Positions 34,259 to 44,064 are shown, numbered from the stretch's first letter. The stretch is DNA of 47,046 nt from Tessaracoccus sp. SD287 (GCF_017355265.1 NZ_JADIJQ010000022.1:1-47046); one strand, 5' to 3'. The notes: a model not told the origin generated them from the letters alone. Program-made: numbers and translations.

Positions 34259-35239
34259 GTGCCCACCATCAAGATCGCCACCGGACCCGCCTACTCCAAG
34301 CTGCTCAGCGTCGCCGGCGTGCGCGGCAACCGCGTCGTCGACAACGACGAGATGTGCACCATGATCGACTCCTCCGACGAGTGGATCCGTCAGCGCACCG
34401 GGATCGCCGAGCGCCGCTGGGCCACCGACGAGCAGACCCCGTTGAGCATGTCCCTGGAGGCTGGCGCCAAGGCCATCGAGCGCGCCGGGCTCACCCCGGC
34501 CGACATTGACGCGGTCATCATCTCGACGGTCTCTCACTTCAAGCAGACCCCGTCGCTGGCCGTCGAGGTCGCCCACGGGCTCGGCATCGTCGACCCCGCC
34601 GCCTGGGACATCTCGGCCGCCTGCGCCGGCTTCTGCTACGGCGTCGGCCAGGCCGACACCCTGGTCCGCGGTGGACTGGCCCGCAACGTCCTGCTGATCG
34701 GCGTGGAGACCCTGAGTCGGGTCACCGACCTGACCGACCGCGGCACCGCCTTCCTGTTCAGCGACGGCGCCGGCGCCGTGGTGATCGGCGCCTCCGACGA
34801 ACCCGCCATCGGCCCGACGGTGTGGGGTTCGGACGGATCCCAGGCCGCTGTCATCGACATCCCTGCCTGGAACCAGACCGCCACCCCCAAGATCACCATG
34901 GAGGGCCGCTCCGTCTTCAAGTGGGCCACCACCGCCATCGCCGACAAGACCCACGAGGCGCTCGCCGCCGCCGGCCTGGAGCCCGAGGACCTGCAGGTCT
35001 TCGTCCCGCACCAGGCGAACAACCGCATCACCGACTCGATGCTGCGCCACCTGAAGCTCCCCGAGAGCGTCGTGGTGGCCCGTGACATCGTCAACATGGG
35101 CAACTCGTCGGCGGCCTCGGTGCCGCTGGCGATGGAGGCCCTGCTCGAGGACGGCACTGCCAAGTCCGGTGACATCGCCCTCACCATTGGTTTCGGCGCC
35201 GGCCTGGTCTACGCCGGTCAGGTGCTGCGACTCCCCTGA
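34259..35239 (+). CDS. fabH: 3-oxoacyl-ACP synthase III FabH
   Basis: 326 residues from GTG 34259, one base after the fabD stop. Catalytic residues are in place: Cys122 in [12 protein letters not shown], His251 in [11 protein letters not shown] and Asn282 in [31 protein letters not shown] is the conserved CoA-side motif. FabH condenses an acyl-CoA starter with malonyl-ACP; in actinobacteria the enzyme often accepts branched starters, which would fit anteiso/iso membrane lipids, but starter choice cannot be read from sequence. Confidence 0.96.
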   Translation: MPTIKIATGPAYSKLLSVAGVRGNRVVDNDEMCTMIDSSDEWIRQRTGIAERRWATDEQTPLSMSLEAGAKAIERAGLTPADIDAVIISTVSHFKQTPSLAVEVAHGLGIVDPAAWDISAACAGFCYGVGQADTLVRGGLARNVLLIGVETLSRVTDLTDRGTAFLFSDGAGAVVIGASDEPAIGPTVWGSDGSQAAVIDIPAWNQTATPKITMEGRSVFKWATTAIADKTHEALAAAGLEPEDLQVFVPHQANNRITDSMLRHLKLPESVVVARDIVNMGNSSAASVPLAMEALLEDGTAKSGDIALTIGFGAGLVYAGQVLRLP

Positions 35240-35325
35240 GTTGCAGTAACCTCCGAAGCCGCACGATCCCACCCAGCAGCACCCAGCCCAGCCACCAGGT
35301 TGGACACATCACAAAGGAGGGCCAG

Positions 35326-35571
35326 ATGGCCAGCACCGAAGAGATCCGCGCAGACCTCGCCGAGATCGTCAACGACGTCGCCGGCGTCGCCGCCGAGGAC
35401 GTCCAGTTGGACAAGTCCTTCACCGACGACCTGGACGTCGACTCGCTGTCGATGGTCGAGATCATCTACGCCTGCGAAGAGAAGTTCGGCGTGTCGATCC
35501 CCGACGAGGACGCCAAGAACCTGAACACCGTCGGCGACGCCGTCGCGTTCATCGAGCGCGCCCAGGGCTGA
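35326..35571 (+). CDS. acpP: Acyl carrier protein
   Basis: 81 residues, ATG 35326 with a strong AAAGGAGG site. The phosphopantetheine attachment Ser40 is in DDLDVDSLSMVEI; the flanking acidic helix 2 binds partner enzymes. It carries acyl chains through FabD, FabH and FabF, all encoded beside it. The strong ribosome site and the hairpin just downstream (35582-35605) would favour more ACP than FabF, as cells need. Confidence 0.97.
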   Translation: MASTEEIRADLAEIVNDVAGVAAEDVQLDKSFTDDLDVDSLSMVEIIYACEEKFGVSIPDEDAKNLNTVGDAVAFIERAQG

Positions 35572-35581
35572 GCCCGCCCCG

Positions 35582-35605
35582 GGGGCGGAGGTCCTCCTCC
35601 GCCCC
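35582..35605 (+). promoter_or_regulatory. Intercistronic hairpin between acpP and fabF
   Basis: 10-bp perfect stem GGGGCGGAGG / CCTCCGCCCC with a 4-nt loop, 10 bp after the acpP stop; an alternative CCGCCCC/GGGGCGG pairing overlaps its left arm. No U-run follows, so it is more likely an mRNA 3'-end stabiliser or partial terminator than a full terminator. Confidence 0.65.
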
Positions 35606-35679
35606 TGAACGGCTCGCTCACACCCCGCTCGTCCCACCTGCACCCGCACACCCGCGCAGAAAATCTCACGGAGGACACC

Positions 35680-36927
<1,248 letters not shown>

Positions 36928-36928
36928 G

Positions 36929-37414
36929 TCAGCCCACCTGGTGCAGCCACCTCACCGAGGTGCTGTCACCGGCGTGGCGGAACGCTTCGAGTTCCTCGTC
37001 CCAGGGTGCCCCGAGCAGGTCGGCGAGTCGCTCGTCCAGACCCTCGGGGCCCTGCAGCAGGGCATTCTGCAGGCGCGTCTCGTTGATCAGCAGGTCGCCA
37101 TGGACGCCGATGCCGGCCTGGAAGATGCCCAGGGCCGGGGTGTAGCTGTAGCGCAGTCCGTCGTGGCCGGGTGAGGGTTCCTCCGTGACCTCGAAGCGCA
37201 TCCGCCCCCACTTCTGGAAGGCCGAGGCGATGGCCGCAGCGGTGCCGGGATGGTGGCTCCACGACAGCTCTGCCCGGTAGCTGCCCCGCTCCACGGGCTG
37301 CGGCGACCACTCCAGGTGGGTGGGTACGCCAAGTACGCCCCCGAGTGCCCACTCCACATGGGAGCGCAGCGCCGACGGCGACGAATGAATCCACACGATC
37401 CCACGGGTCGACAC
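36929..37414 (-). CDS. DUF3145 family protein
   Basis: 161 residues from GTG 37414 with GAGGAGGAA upstream. DUF3145 motifs: GIVWIHSSPSALRSHVEWAL, LEWSPQPVERGSYRAELSW, MRFEVTEEPSPGHDGLRYSY and the C-terminal WDEELEAFRHAGDSTSVRWL. The family is confined to actinobacteria and commonly lies next to the fab cluster, so a link with lipid metabolism is suspected but unproven. Convergent with fabF; the stop codons are one base apart. Its upstream region is occupied by the 51-bp repeat array. Confidence 0.88.
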   Translation of the reverse strand: MSTRGIVWIHSSPSALRSHVEWALGGVLGVPTHLEWSPQPVERGSYRAELSWSHHPGTAAAIASAFQKWGRMRFEVTEEPSPGHDGLRYSYTPALGIFQAGIGVHGDLLINETRLQNALLQGPEGLDERLADLLGAPWDEELEAFRHAGDSTSVRWLHQVG

Positions 37415-37553
37415 GGTTCCTCCTCACGAACAGATCTGCCTTCCCCAGCAATCTCGTTCGTGCACGGTCCCGACGTCGGTGAGACGACGTGGCCAGTCTG
37501 CCCCATGATCGTCGTTCGGCCAAGCCCCTGGGTCCGGCCACCCGGCCCATCGG

Positions 37554-37845
37554 CCGGACATTGTGCCCTCGGCGCCACAATGGCCGCTCGTATCGCCGGA
37601 TGGACCGGACATTGTGCCCCGGCCGCCACTTTGACCGCCCGCCCAGCCAGATGGACCGGACATCGTGCCATCGGCGCCACAATGGCCGCCCGTATCGCCG
37701 GATGGACCGGACATCGTGCCGTGGGTGTCACATTGACAGCCCGCGCGACCGGATGGACCGGACATTGTGCCCCGGGCGCCACTTTGGCCGGCCCACCCAG
37801 CGAGATCGACCGGACATCGTGCCCTCGGCGCCACCATGTCGCGCC
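37554..37845. repeat. 51-bp tandem repeat array
   Basis: CCGGACAT(T/C)GTGCC recurs at 37554, 37605, 37656, 37707, 37758 and 37810: five full 51/52-bp units plus a partial sixth. Units 1 and 3 are nearly identical (with CACAATGGCCGC and CGTATCGCCGGATGG), units 2 and 5 share CACTTTG and GCCCACCCAG-like tails, and unit 4 is a third variant. Each unit holds an imperfect inverted repeat (CATTGTG ... CACAATG in unit 1). The period is 17 codons, so all frames stay open, but none has a ribosome site. It fills the 494-bp gap between DUF3145 and the VWA gene. Confidence 0.88.
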
Positions 37846-37874
37846 CGACCCGGCCGTGGACCCACATGGTCCGC

Positions 37875-37891
37875 GGCCGGGTTTACCGGCC
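37875..37891 (-). terminator. Small hairpin downstream of the VWA gene
   Basis: GGCCGG-GTTTA-CCGGCC, 6-bp stem, 18 bp past the VWA stop on the minus strand. No U-run. Confidence 0.35.
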
Positions 37892-37908
37892 CTCGACAGT
37901 GACGGTGC

Positions 37909-39321
37909 TCAGCGCCCGGTGTCGGGCAGCGGACGCGGACGCACCGGCGGCGGACTGGTCACCCGCGGGCTGGTCACTGGCGGCGTCGTCACTGGCGGCG
38001 TCGTCACCGGTGGCGTCGTCACCGGGGTGTTCACCACGCCACCGAAGGTGCCCTGCGGCGAGTTGGGAGTGACCGTGACCGTGCCGGTCACCGTGCCGGC
38101 CAGGTATCCCGCCGGGGCCCGGGTCTCGACCAGGGTGTAGTCCCCGTCAGGCAGACCCACCACCAACAGCCCGCCGACGGTGCTGTCAGCGTCATGGGTG
38201 CCATTGTCGACGACCGCGAGGCTGAAGGTACCGGGCCCGTTCAGCAACCATTCGGAGCCGCCGAGCAGGGTGCCCGTCGGGTCGGTCTTGGTCCACCTGA
38301 TCTGGTTCCCGGTGTCGACGACCACATTGACCACCGTGCAGATCACCACGTCGGAGGCGGTGAAGGGTCCGACCTGGAAACCGCCGACGACGTTGGCCAC
38401 CGTCGCCGCGGCACCGTTGATGGTGCAGATGGCGTTGAAGCCATCCTGCTGCTTGATGGCGAAGTTCGGCTGGGCCTGCTCGGTGATCGTCACCAGGGTC
38501 TGGTCACTGGTGTAGGTCAGCGTCGCCACCCCGGAGCCGGTGGTGGTGGCCATGCCCTCGACCGACCCGGATCCGGTGAAGGTCCACCCGGGGGCGGCCG
38601 CCGGAGTGGTGCCATCGCCCTGGTCCACCAGCTTGGTGATGTTCACCGACCCCTTGCACGACTCCAGCGCGGCCTCCTTCAGCGCGTCCACGAGGTCGTC
38701 GAAGCTGGTGACCGGGTAGTAGGCATCATCGCTGGAGATCTGCCTGATAGCCGTATCGTCGACGCCCGCGCCGACCCCGACGCCCACGACGCGGGTGCCA
38801 GCATTCTTCAGGACGTTCGCCGCATCAATGGCCGGGTCGAGCGCGTTCGGGTAGCCGTCGGTGACCATCACCACGGCGTCGTAGTCCAGGGCCAGCGTGG
38901 TCACCCGGCTGAACGCCGCAGCCCAGTCGGTGCTGCCACCCAAGCCACGGTCGAAGTTCGCGATGTAGTCCACCAGCGGCTGCGCCGAGGTGCGGGAGGC
39001 CACGCTCACCGGCAGGTACTCGATGGGGCCGGTGGCGCCGTCGTGGGGTGAGTCGGACGAATAGGTGTGCAGCCCGACCGACGAGTTGGTCCCCGCCAGC
39101 GCCTGCACCGCAGCCACCGAGGCGTCCTTGGACTGCTGGACGTCGGCATCCGACAGCGAGCCCGACAAGTCGAGGATGATGCCGAGCTTCAACCCACAGT
39201 AGGACGGCCAGGCGGGGTTGGGTGCGGGGTCGGCGGCGGCAGCACGGGGCCCGGACGCGATGACCAGACCCAGTGCCACCAGGGTGGCGACGACGAACGT
39301 GAGGAGTGGTTTGCGGGACAT
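37909..39321 (-). CDS. VWA/SpaA-type surface protein lacking membrane anchor
   Basis: 470 residues from ATG 39321; a GTG at 39354 is an alternative. Signal peptide LLTFVVATLVALGLVIASG with an AAA-AD site. The VWA domain has a MIDAS DLSGSLSD and MVTDGYPNALD. A central beta-rich region follows (TITEQAQPNFAIKQQDGF, ICTINGAA). Then comes a prealbumin-like SpaA fold (EWLLNGPGTFSLAV, GDYTLVETRAPAGYL), a Thr/Pro linker with repeated PVTTP, and a final LPDTGR. LPDTG is a sortase motif, but the stop follows at once: the hydrophobic helix and basic tail are missing. Neither other frame downstream is hydrophobic. Adhesin-like; it may be secreted rather than wall-linked. Confidence 0.85.
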   Translation of the reverse strand: MSRKPLLTFVVATLVALGLVIASGPRAAAADPAPNPAWPSYCGLKLGIILDLSGSLSDADVQQSKDASVAAVQALAGTNSSVGLHTYSSDSPHDGATGPIEYLPVSVASRTSAQPLVDYIANFDRGLGGSTDWAAAFSRVTTLALDYDAVVMVTDGYPNALDPAIDAANVLKNAGTRVVGVGVGAGVDDTAIRQISSDDAYYPVTSFDDLVDALKEAALESCKGSVNITKLVDQGDGTTPAAAPGWTFTGSGSVEGMATTTGSGVATLTYTSDQTLVTITEQAQPNFAIKQQDGFNAICTINGAAATVANVVGGFQVGPFTASDVVICTVVNVVVDTGNQIRWTKTDPTGTLLGGSEWLLNGPGTFSLAVVDNGTHDADSTVGGLLVVGLPDGDYTLVETRAPAGYLAGTVTGTVTVTPNSPQGTFGGVVNTPVTTPPVTTPPVTTPPVTSPRVTSPPPVRPRPLPDTGR

Positions 39322-39531
39322 GGACTCTGCTCTCGGTGACGGGAACGGCGCCACGACAGGGGGTGTCGCGGGCGGACCGGACGGCGAGCGGCGTCATTGC
39401 CGCACCACGCCGAAGGGCCCAGTGCAGCGGACACTACCGATAGTCAGCGCCGACCACAATGGTGTTACGAAACCCTGCCCGGACCGGTGCTCGCCCCCGT
39501 CCGCGGTGGCCGGCCGCGGGCTCTGGGCCAA

Positions 39532-39537
39532 TAGGCT
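39532..39537 (+). promoter_or_regulatory. -10 box, predicted leaderless start of folP2-like gene
   Basis: TAGGCT ends 6 nt before GTG 39544; no ribosome-binding site is present. Confidence 0.6.
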
Positions 39538-39543
39538 GACAGC

Positions 39544-40458
39544 GTGTCCACCCCATCCCCCGCCGCCCTGCCCCTCGTCGTCCCGGTCATCGACCACCCC
39601 CGGCGCCTGATCGGCAGCCGTGAGGTCGACTTCGACCGGCACGCGGTCGTCATGGCCGTGGTCAACCGGACCCCTGATTCCTTCCACGACCAGGGAGCGA
39701 CGTTCGCCCTGCACCGCGCCGTCGAGGCCTGTCGGCGTGCCGTCGACGAGGGAGCCGACTGGGTCGACATCGGCGGGGTGCCGTTCTCGCCGCTGACCCC
39801 GCCCGTCTCGTCCACCCAGGAGGCAGATCGGGTGCTGCCGGTCATCGAGGCCATCGTGGCCTCCAGCGACGTGGTCGTCTCGGTCGACACCACCCGCGCG
39901 TCGGTGGCTCGACGGGCCCTGGACGCGGGCGCCGGGGTGATCAACGACACTTCCTGCCTGGCCGACCCGCAGATGGCGACGGTGGTGGCCGAGTCGGGTG
40001 CCACCCTGGTCATCACCCACTCACTGGCCGCACCCTTCGAGAGGCTCGACCACCCCCACTACGACGACGTCACCACCGAGGTGGCCCGGACGCTGCAGGG
40101 CCGGGTCACCGATGCGCTGACGGCAGGAGTTCGTCCTGACCAGATCGTCATCGACCCCGGCCATGACCTCAACAAGTCGACGGTGCACACCCTGCAGCTG
40201 ACCCGGGAACTGGGGGCGCTGACCCAGCTGGGCCATCCCGTGCTGGCGGCGGTCTCCAACAAGGACTTCATCGGCGAGACGCTCGATCGTCCGCGCGGCG
40301 AACGCGTCATCGGGTCGGTGGTCAGCGCCACCTGGTGCCTGATGGCCGGCGCCAGGATCCTGCGCATGCACGACGTCGCGGCGGCGGTCGACGCGGTGCG
40401 CATGTTCGAGTCCATCATGGGCTGGCGGCCCCCGGCCCTGCAGCGCCACAACATCTGA
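39544..40458 (+). CDS. Dihydropteroate synthase-like protein (FolP2 type)
   Basis: 304 residues from GTG 39544. Pterin-binding fold: MAVVNRTPDSFHDQGATF, DEGADWVDIGGVPFSPLTPP, VSVDTTRASVARRALDAGAG, INDTSC, and VIDPGHDLNKSTVHTLQLTR. The DPGHDLNK segment marks the FolP2 branch rather than the DPGIGF of ordinary DHPS. In Mycobacterium the FolP2 paralogue is reported to lack DHPS activity. No other folate gene is nearby. Either a divergent DHPS or a pterin-binding relative with another role. Confidence 0.85.
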   Translation: MSTPSPAALPLVVPVIDHPRRLIGSREVDFDRHAVVMAVVNRTPDSFHDQGATFALHRAVEACRRAVDEGADWVDIGGVPFSPLTPPVSSTQEADRVLPVIEAIVASSDVVVSVDTTRASVARRALDAGAGVINDTSCLADPQMATVVAESGATLVITHSLAAPFERLDHPHYDDVTTEVARTLQGRVTDALTAGVRPDQIVIDPGHDLNKSTVHTLQLTRELGALTQLGHPVLAAVSNKDFIGETLDRPRGERVIGSVVSATWCLMAGARILRMHDVAAAVDAVRMFESIMGWRPPALQRHNI

Positions 40459-40460
40459 GC

Positions 40461-41444
40461 TCACAGCAGTTGGCTGCTGACCTCCGGCAGTTCCGGCACC
40501 GGGACGACGACCAGGTCCTCCAACTTCCAGTCGATGTCGACCAACCGGCCACGGATGGCATGCAACTCCTCGGCGCCAATGTCGCGGGCAGGGACGACGA
40601 AGACCTCGGTGTGGAAGACATGCCCCAGGTCACGCATCCGCACGTTCGCCGCGTGCACCGCCGGTTCCAGGCTGGCCGCGCGGGTGACCTCGGCCACCAG
40701 CGGGTGCGCCGACTCATTGTCGTAGGTGGTGGCCGTGGCATCGGTGACACCCCTGACCGCGTTGCGGACGTTGCTGATGCCGTCGTGCAGGATGTCGACG
40801 CCGATCAGGGCAGCCACCGCGGCATCGGCCCACCAGAGGCCGAAGCCAATCAGCCCGAGCCCGAGCACCGCCCCGCCGGAGGTGAGCCAGTCCGCCTTCA
40901 TCATCTTGGCATCGGAGTACAGGATCTTGTCGTGCAGGGGCTCGGCCAGGCGCATCTTCAGCCGCCCCAGGATGAGCATCGGCACCGCGGTGACGACGAG
41001 TCCGGCCATCATCAGCCAGCCCTGCCAAAACGTGTGGCCGAACACCTGCACGGTGCCGACCGTGGGGTGCTCCCGGCTGACCAGCGTCATCGTCGAGTCG
41101 ACGATGAGGAAGCCGCCCATCACCAGCAACGCCACGGCAGCGACCAAATGCCCGACCGAGACCGAGCGGTGGTAGCCGTACGGATGGCTCGGGTCGGGCT
41201 GGCGCAGCGCCGCCCGGGTGGCAGCCAGAAAGGCGATCGCGGGCAGGAAGCCCAGCATGTCCTCGATCCAGGCCGCCTTCATGGCCTGCGAATTGCCCAT
41301 CACCGCCATGATGATGCCCACCGAGACGGCGGTGACCACCAGGCTGATCCACTCCAGCCGTCGGGCCTTGCGCAGCGCAGTCTGCTGCTCGGCGTCGAGG
41401 TTGGTCCGGCCGAACGAGACCTGTCGGCCGTTCCCGGTGCCCAT
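40461..41444 (-). CDS. Cation diffusion facilitator transporter
   Basis: 327 residues. CDF-type helices: SLVVTAVSVGIIMAVMGNS, EDMLGFLPAIAFLAATRAAL, SVGHLVAAVALLVMGGFLIV, GWLMMAGLVVTAVPMLILG, then DAKMMKADWLTSGGAVLGLG and AAVAALIGVDI. The D/H-rich positions of helices 2 and 5 (IEDML; DAKMMKAD) fit the metal site, which differs from the HD-HD set of zinc exporters. The cytoplasmic tail has HVFHTEVFVV, the CDF dimer domain. It would move a divalent metal outward. Its ATG overlaps the stop of the solute-binding lipoprotein (ATGA). Confidence 0.9.
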   Translation of the reverse strand: MGTGNGRQVSFGRTNLDAEQQTALRKARRLEWISLVVTAVSVGIIMAVMGNSQAMKAAWIEDMLGFLPAIAFLAATRAALRQPDPSHPYGYHRSVSVGHLVAAVALLVMGGFLIVDSTMTLVSREHPTVGTVQVFGHTFWQGWLMMAGLVVTAVPMLILGRLKMRLAEPLHDKILYSDAKMMKADWLTSGGAVLGLGLIGFGLWWADAAVAALIGVDILHDGISNVRNAVRGVTDATATTYDNESAHPLVAEVTRAASLEPAVHAANVRMRDLGHVFHTEVFVVPARDIGAEELHAIRGRLVDIDWKLEDLVVVPVPELPEVSSQLL

Positions 41445-41989
41445 CAGATGCCACCCTTCTCGGAGTCGGGACGCGAGTCGAGGAAGCGTTCCAGCTCGGA
41501 CACGAACGCGTTCTCACCCAGCGGCACCCCCATCACGTGCTGCTTCTTCTTGCCGTGGCCGTCCAGCGCCTGCGCGTAGCCCCGGGTCACCCCGATCTTC
41601 TTCGACCACGGGGTGTCACTGGTCAGCCCGGCCACGAGCAGGTCGAGCTGGCCCAGTTCGACCCGTTCGACCAGGCCGCTCTCGCCATCGACGACCCACT
41701 GCGGCTGCACCTCGAGATGCTCGGCAAAGGCTGCTGCCAGGCCCACCTCGATGCCCGCCAGCGGCACCCCGTCGGCGTCGGCCACGGCGTCGGCGCCGTC
41801 CAGCGCCGCCTCGCCCACCAGGGTCCACGGCTCGGCAGGTGCCACGCCGATGCGCACCACCCGCTCCCGAAGGATGCGCGTCAAGGTGTCGTCCGGGTCG
41901 CGGGGGTAGCCGCTGCACCCGGCCAGGCCCGCGGCAAGCGTGCCCACGAGCAGCGTCCGGCGGCCGACGCCGCCAGGTGAAGTACCCAT
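41444..41989 (-). CDS. Short solute-binding lipoprotein (SBP family 3-like)
   Basis: 181 residues from ATG 41989. An RR-containing signal leads to the lipobox LAGC (SGY follows). The mature part resembles one lobe of amino-acid-type binding proteins: VVRIGVAPAEPWTLVGE, VGLAAAFAEHLEVQPQWVVD, LGQLDLLVAGLTSDTPWSKK. It is clearly shorter than the usual ~250-300 residues, and the second lobe is missing. No ABC permease is near; instead it overlaps the CDF gene by ATGA, an unusual pairing. Function uncertain. Confidence 0.75.
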   Translation of the reverse strand: MGTSPGGVGRRTLLVGTLAAGLAGCSGYPRDPDDTLTRILRERVVRIGVAPAEPWTLVGEAALDGADAVADADGVPLAGIEVGLAAAFAEHLEVQPQWVVDGESGLVERVELGQLDLLVAGLTSDTPWSKKIGVTRGYAQALDGHGKKKQHVMGVPLGENAFVSELERFLDSRPDSEKGGI

Positions 41990-41995
41990 CCGGCC

Positions 41996-42001
41996 ACGCT
42001 A
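41996..42001 (-). promoter_or_regulatory. -10 box, predicted leaderless start of SBP lipoprotein
   Basis: On the minus strand TAGCGT ends 6 nt before ATG 41989; no ribosome-binding site is seen. Confidence 0.55.
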
Positions 42002-42086
42002 GCGGGGCGCCACCACCCCTGCCCGGAAGCGGCACCTTCGACCCCACCCTCGGGGTGGGCGGGCCACCGCACGGCGTCCGAATGTC

Positions 42087-42092
42087 TAGGGT
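42087..42092 (+). promoter_or_regulatory. -10 box, predicted leaderless start of S9 peptidase
   Basis: TAGGGT ends 7 nt before ATG 42100; no ribosome-binding site is present. Confidence 0.6.
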
Positions 42093-42099
42093 GGGCCCC

Positions 42100-44043
42100 A
42101 TGACGACGATCCCCCATGGCGCCTGGCCGAGCCCCATCAGCGTGGACGAGGTGCTCGCCGCAGCCGTGGGCTTCACCGAGGTCCGCACCGACGCCGAGTC
42201 GGTGCTGTGGCTCGAGGTGCGGCCCGCCGAGAACGGACGCAGCACCATCATGCGCCTCGACCCCGGCGCCTCCGAAGCGGTGGAGCTCAGCCCCGACCTG
42301 GACGTCCGCACCCGCCACGGGGAGTACGGGGGCGGCGCCTGGGCCGTCGACCGGGACGTCGTGGTGGCCTGCGACGATCGGACGCGCCGGCTGTGGCTGC
42401 TGCGCGAGGGCCACTGGACGCCGCTCTCCAGCGAGGTCGGCGACGTGCGCTACGGCGACCTGCGCCTGCACACCGACCGCGGGCTGCTCCTGGCCGTCCA
42501 GGAGGACCATCGGGCAGCCGGGGAACCGGTGGCCCGGATCGTGGCCTTCGACCTGCCCGCGGCCGGGTCCTCGCAGCCGGCGACGCCACGGGTGCTGGTC
42601 GAGGGCGCGGACTTCTACTCCGACCCGGAACTGTCCCGTCCCGTCGCTGGGGTCCACGACGGGGTGCTGGCCTGGTGCCAGTGGCAGCACCCGAACATGC
42701 CGTGGGACCTCACCGAACTGGTCAGCGCGCCGTGGCCCGACCCGGACGCCGGACTGGGCGCCCACACCGTGGTCAGCGAGGGCACCTCGGCGCTGCACCC
42801 GCGCTGGACCCCCGCCGGACTGGTGCATGTCAGCGACCAGTCGGGCTACTGGAACTGGTACCTGGCGAGCCCCGAGGGCACCCGCAGCATCACCACCAGC
42901 CCGCATGACCACGACGAGCCCCAGTGGACGCTGGGCAACCAGAGCTGGGCCGTCTGGCCACCGTCGGACCCCAGCCGGGTGGTCGGCATGCGCTACCGCC
43001 AGGGGCAGGCCGAGATCGTCACCGCGACCCTCGCCGGCACCGGGGAGACCACCATTGCCGTGCCGGACCTGGCCGCCGTCGAGTCGCTGGCCGCCTCCGA
43101 GGAGGCGTGCTGGGCGGTCCTGGCGTTCACCACCCGACCGCCCGAGGTGGTGCGCCTGGACCCGGTGACCGGTCAGGTCACCACCCTGGCCCGCGCCGGC
43201 CGGGCTCCCGACGCAGACCTGGTCAGCGTGCCCCAGAGCCTGACGGCCGACGGCCCCCACGGCCAGGTGCAGGCCTGGTTCTACCCGCCGCTGGCACCGG
43301 GCATCCAGGCCCCGGCTGGGGACCTGCCGCCGCTGGTCGTGCTCAGCCACGGCGGGCCCACCGGCATGAGTCACTCGAGCTACTCGTCCAAGGTGCAGTA
43401 CTGGACCAGCCGCGGGTTCGCGGTCGTCGACGTGAACTACGGCGGCTCGACCGGGTTCGGACGCGAGTACCGCAACCGGCTGCGGGGCAACTGGGGCATC
43501 GTCGACGTGGACGACTGTCGTGCCGTCGTCGAGGACCTGGTGGCCCGGGGACGGGTGGACGGACGCAGGGTCGCGATCACCGGTGGCAGCGCCGGCGGCT
43601 ACACCACGCTTCAGTCGCTGGTCACCACCGACGTCTACACCGCCGGTGTCAGCCGCTACGGCATTGGCGACCTGGCCCTGCTGGCCAGCGACACCCACAA
43701 GTTCGAGTCACGCTATCTGGACGGGCTGGTGGGGGCCTGGCCGGACGACGAGGCGACCTACACCGAGCGATCCCCCATCCACCACGTGGATGCCCTGTCG
43801 GTGCCCATGCTGATCCTGCAGGGCACCGAGGACAAGGTGGTGCCCCCGGCGCAGGCCGAGTCGATGGCCCGGGCGGTCAAGGATGCCGGCCAGCCGGTGG
43901 CGATGGTGATGTTCGAGGGCGAGGGCCACGGATTCCGTGGTGTGGACTCGCGGCGGCGGGCGCTGCTGGCCGAGCACGCCTTCTACGTCGAGTTGTGGCA
44001 GTTGGACAGCCCGGACGACCTGCCGGCCCTGACCTGGCTCTGA
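42100..44043 (+). CDS. S9-family prolyl oligopeptidase-like peptidase
   Basis: 647 residues from ATG 42100. An N-terminal beta-propeller region (about 1-390) contains blade repeats such as TRSITTSPHDHDEPQWTLG. The alpha/beta-hydrolase domain has PLVVLSHGGPTGMSHSSYSS, NYGGSTGFGREYRNRL, and the nucleophile elbow ITGGSAGGYT (Ser497). Asp578 is in LQGTEDKVVPP and His610 in GEGHGFRG, completing the triad. No signal peptide, so it is probably cytosolic. It would cleave short peptides, often after proline, or be a dipeptidyl-type peptidase. Single gene between divergent and convergent neighbours. Confidence 0.92.
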   Translation: MTTIPHGAWPSPISVDEVLAAAVGFTEVRTDAESVLWLEVRPAENGRSTIMRLDPGASEAVELSPDLDVRTRHGEYGGGAWAVDRDVVVACDDRTRRLWLLREGHWTPLSSEVGDVRYGDLRLHTDRGLLLAVQEDHRAAGEPVARIVAFDLPAAGSSQPATPRVLVEGADFYSDPELSRPVAGVHDGVLAWCQWQHPNMPWDLTELVSAPWPDPDAGLGAHTVVSEGTSALHPRWTPAGLVHVSDQSGYWNWYLASPEGTRSITTSPHDHDEPQWTLGNQSWAVWPPSDPSRVVGMRYRQGQAEIVTATLAGTGETTIAVPDLAAVESLAASEEACWAVLAFTTRPPEVVRLDPVTGQVTTLARAGRAPDADLVSVPQSLTADGPHGQVQAWFYPPLAPGIQAPAGDLPPLVVLSHGGPTGMSHSSYSSKVQYWTSRGFAVVDVNYGGSTGFGREYRNRLRGNWGIVDVDDCRAVVEDLVARGRVDGRRVAITGGSAGGYTTLQSLVTTDVYTAGVSRYGIGDLALLASDTHKFESRYLDGLVGAWPDDEATYTERSPIHHVDALSVPMLILQGTEDKVVPPAQAESMARAVKDAGQPVAMVMFEGEGHGFRGVDSRRRALLAEHAFYVELWQLDSPDDLPALTWL

Positions 44044-44064
44044 ACGACCCTGCGGGGCGGTCGG

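Noticed and set aside
37554..37845. CRISPR array
   Set aside because: Whole 51-bp units are repeated, with no unique spacers of constant length and no cas genes nearby.
37424..37867. Collagen-like 17-residue repeat protein (GTMSGPSG units) on the minus strand
   Set aside because: The 51-bp period keeps every frame open; there is no ribosome site or secretion signal, and other frames give equally regular repeats. Kept only as a DNA repeat.
41881..43698. 605-codon open frame on the minus strand
   Set aside because: Shadow of the S9 peptidase gene; composition (Val/Gly/His/Gln) and lack of motifs show it is not real.
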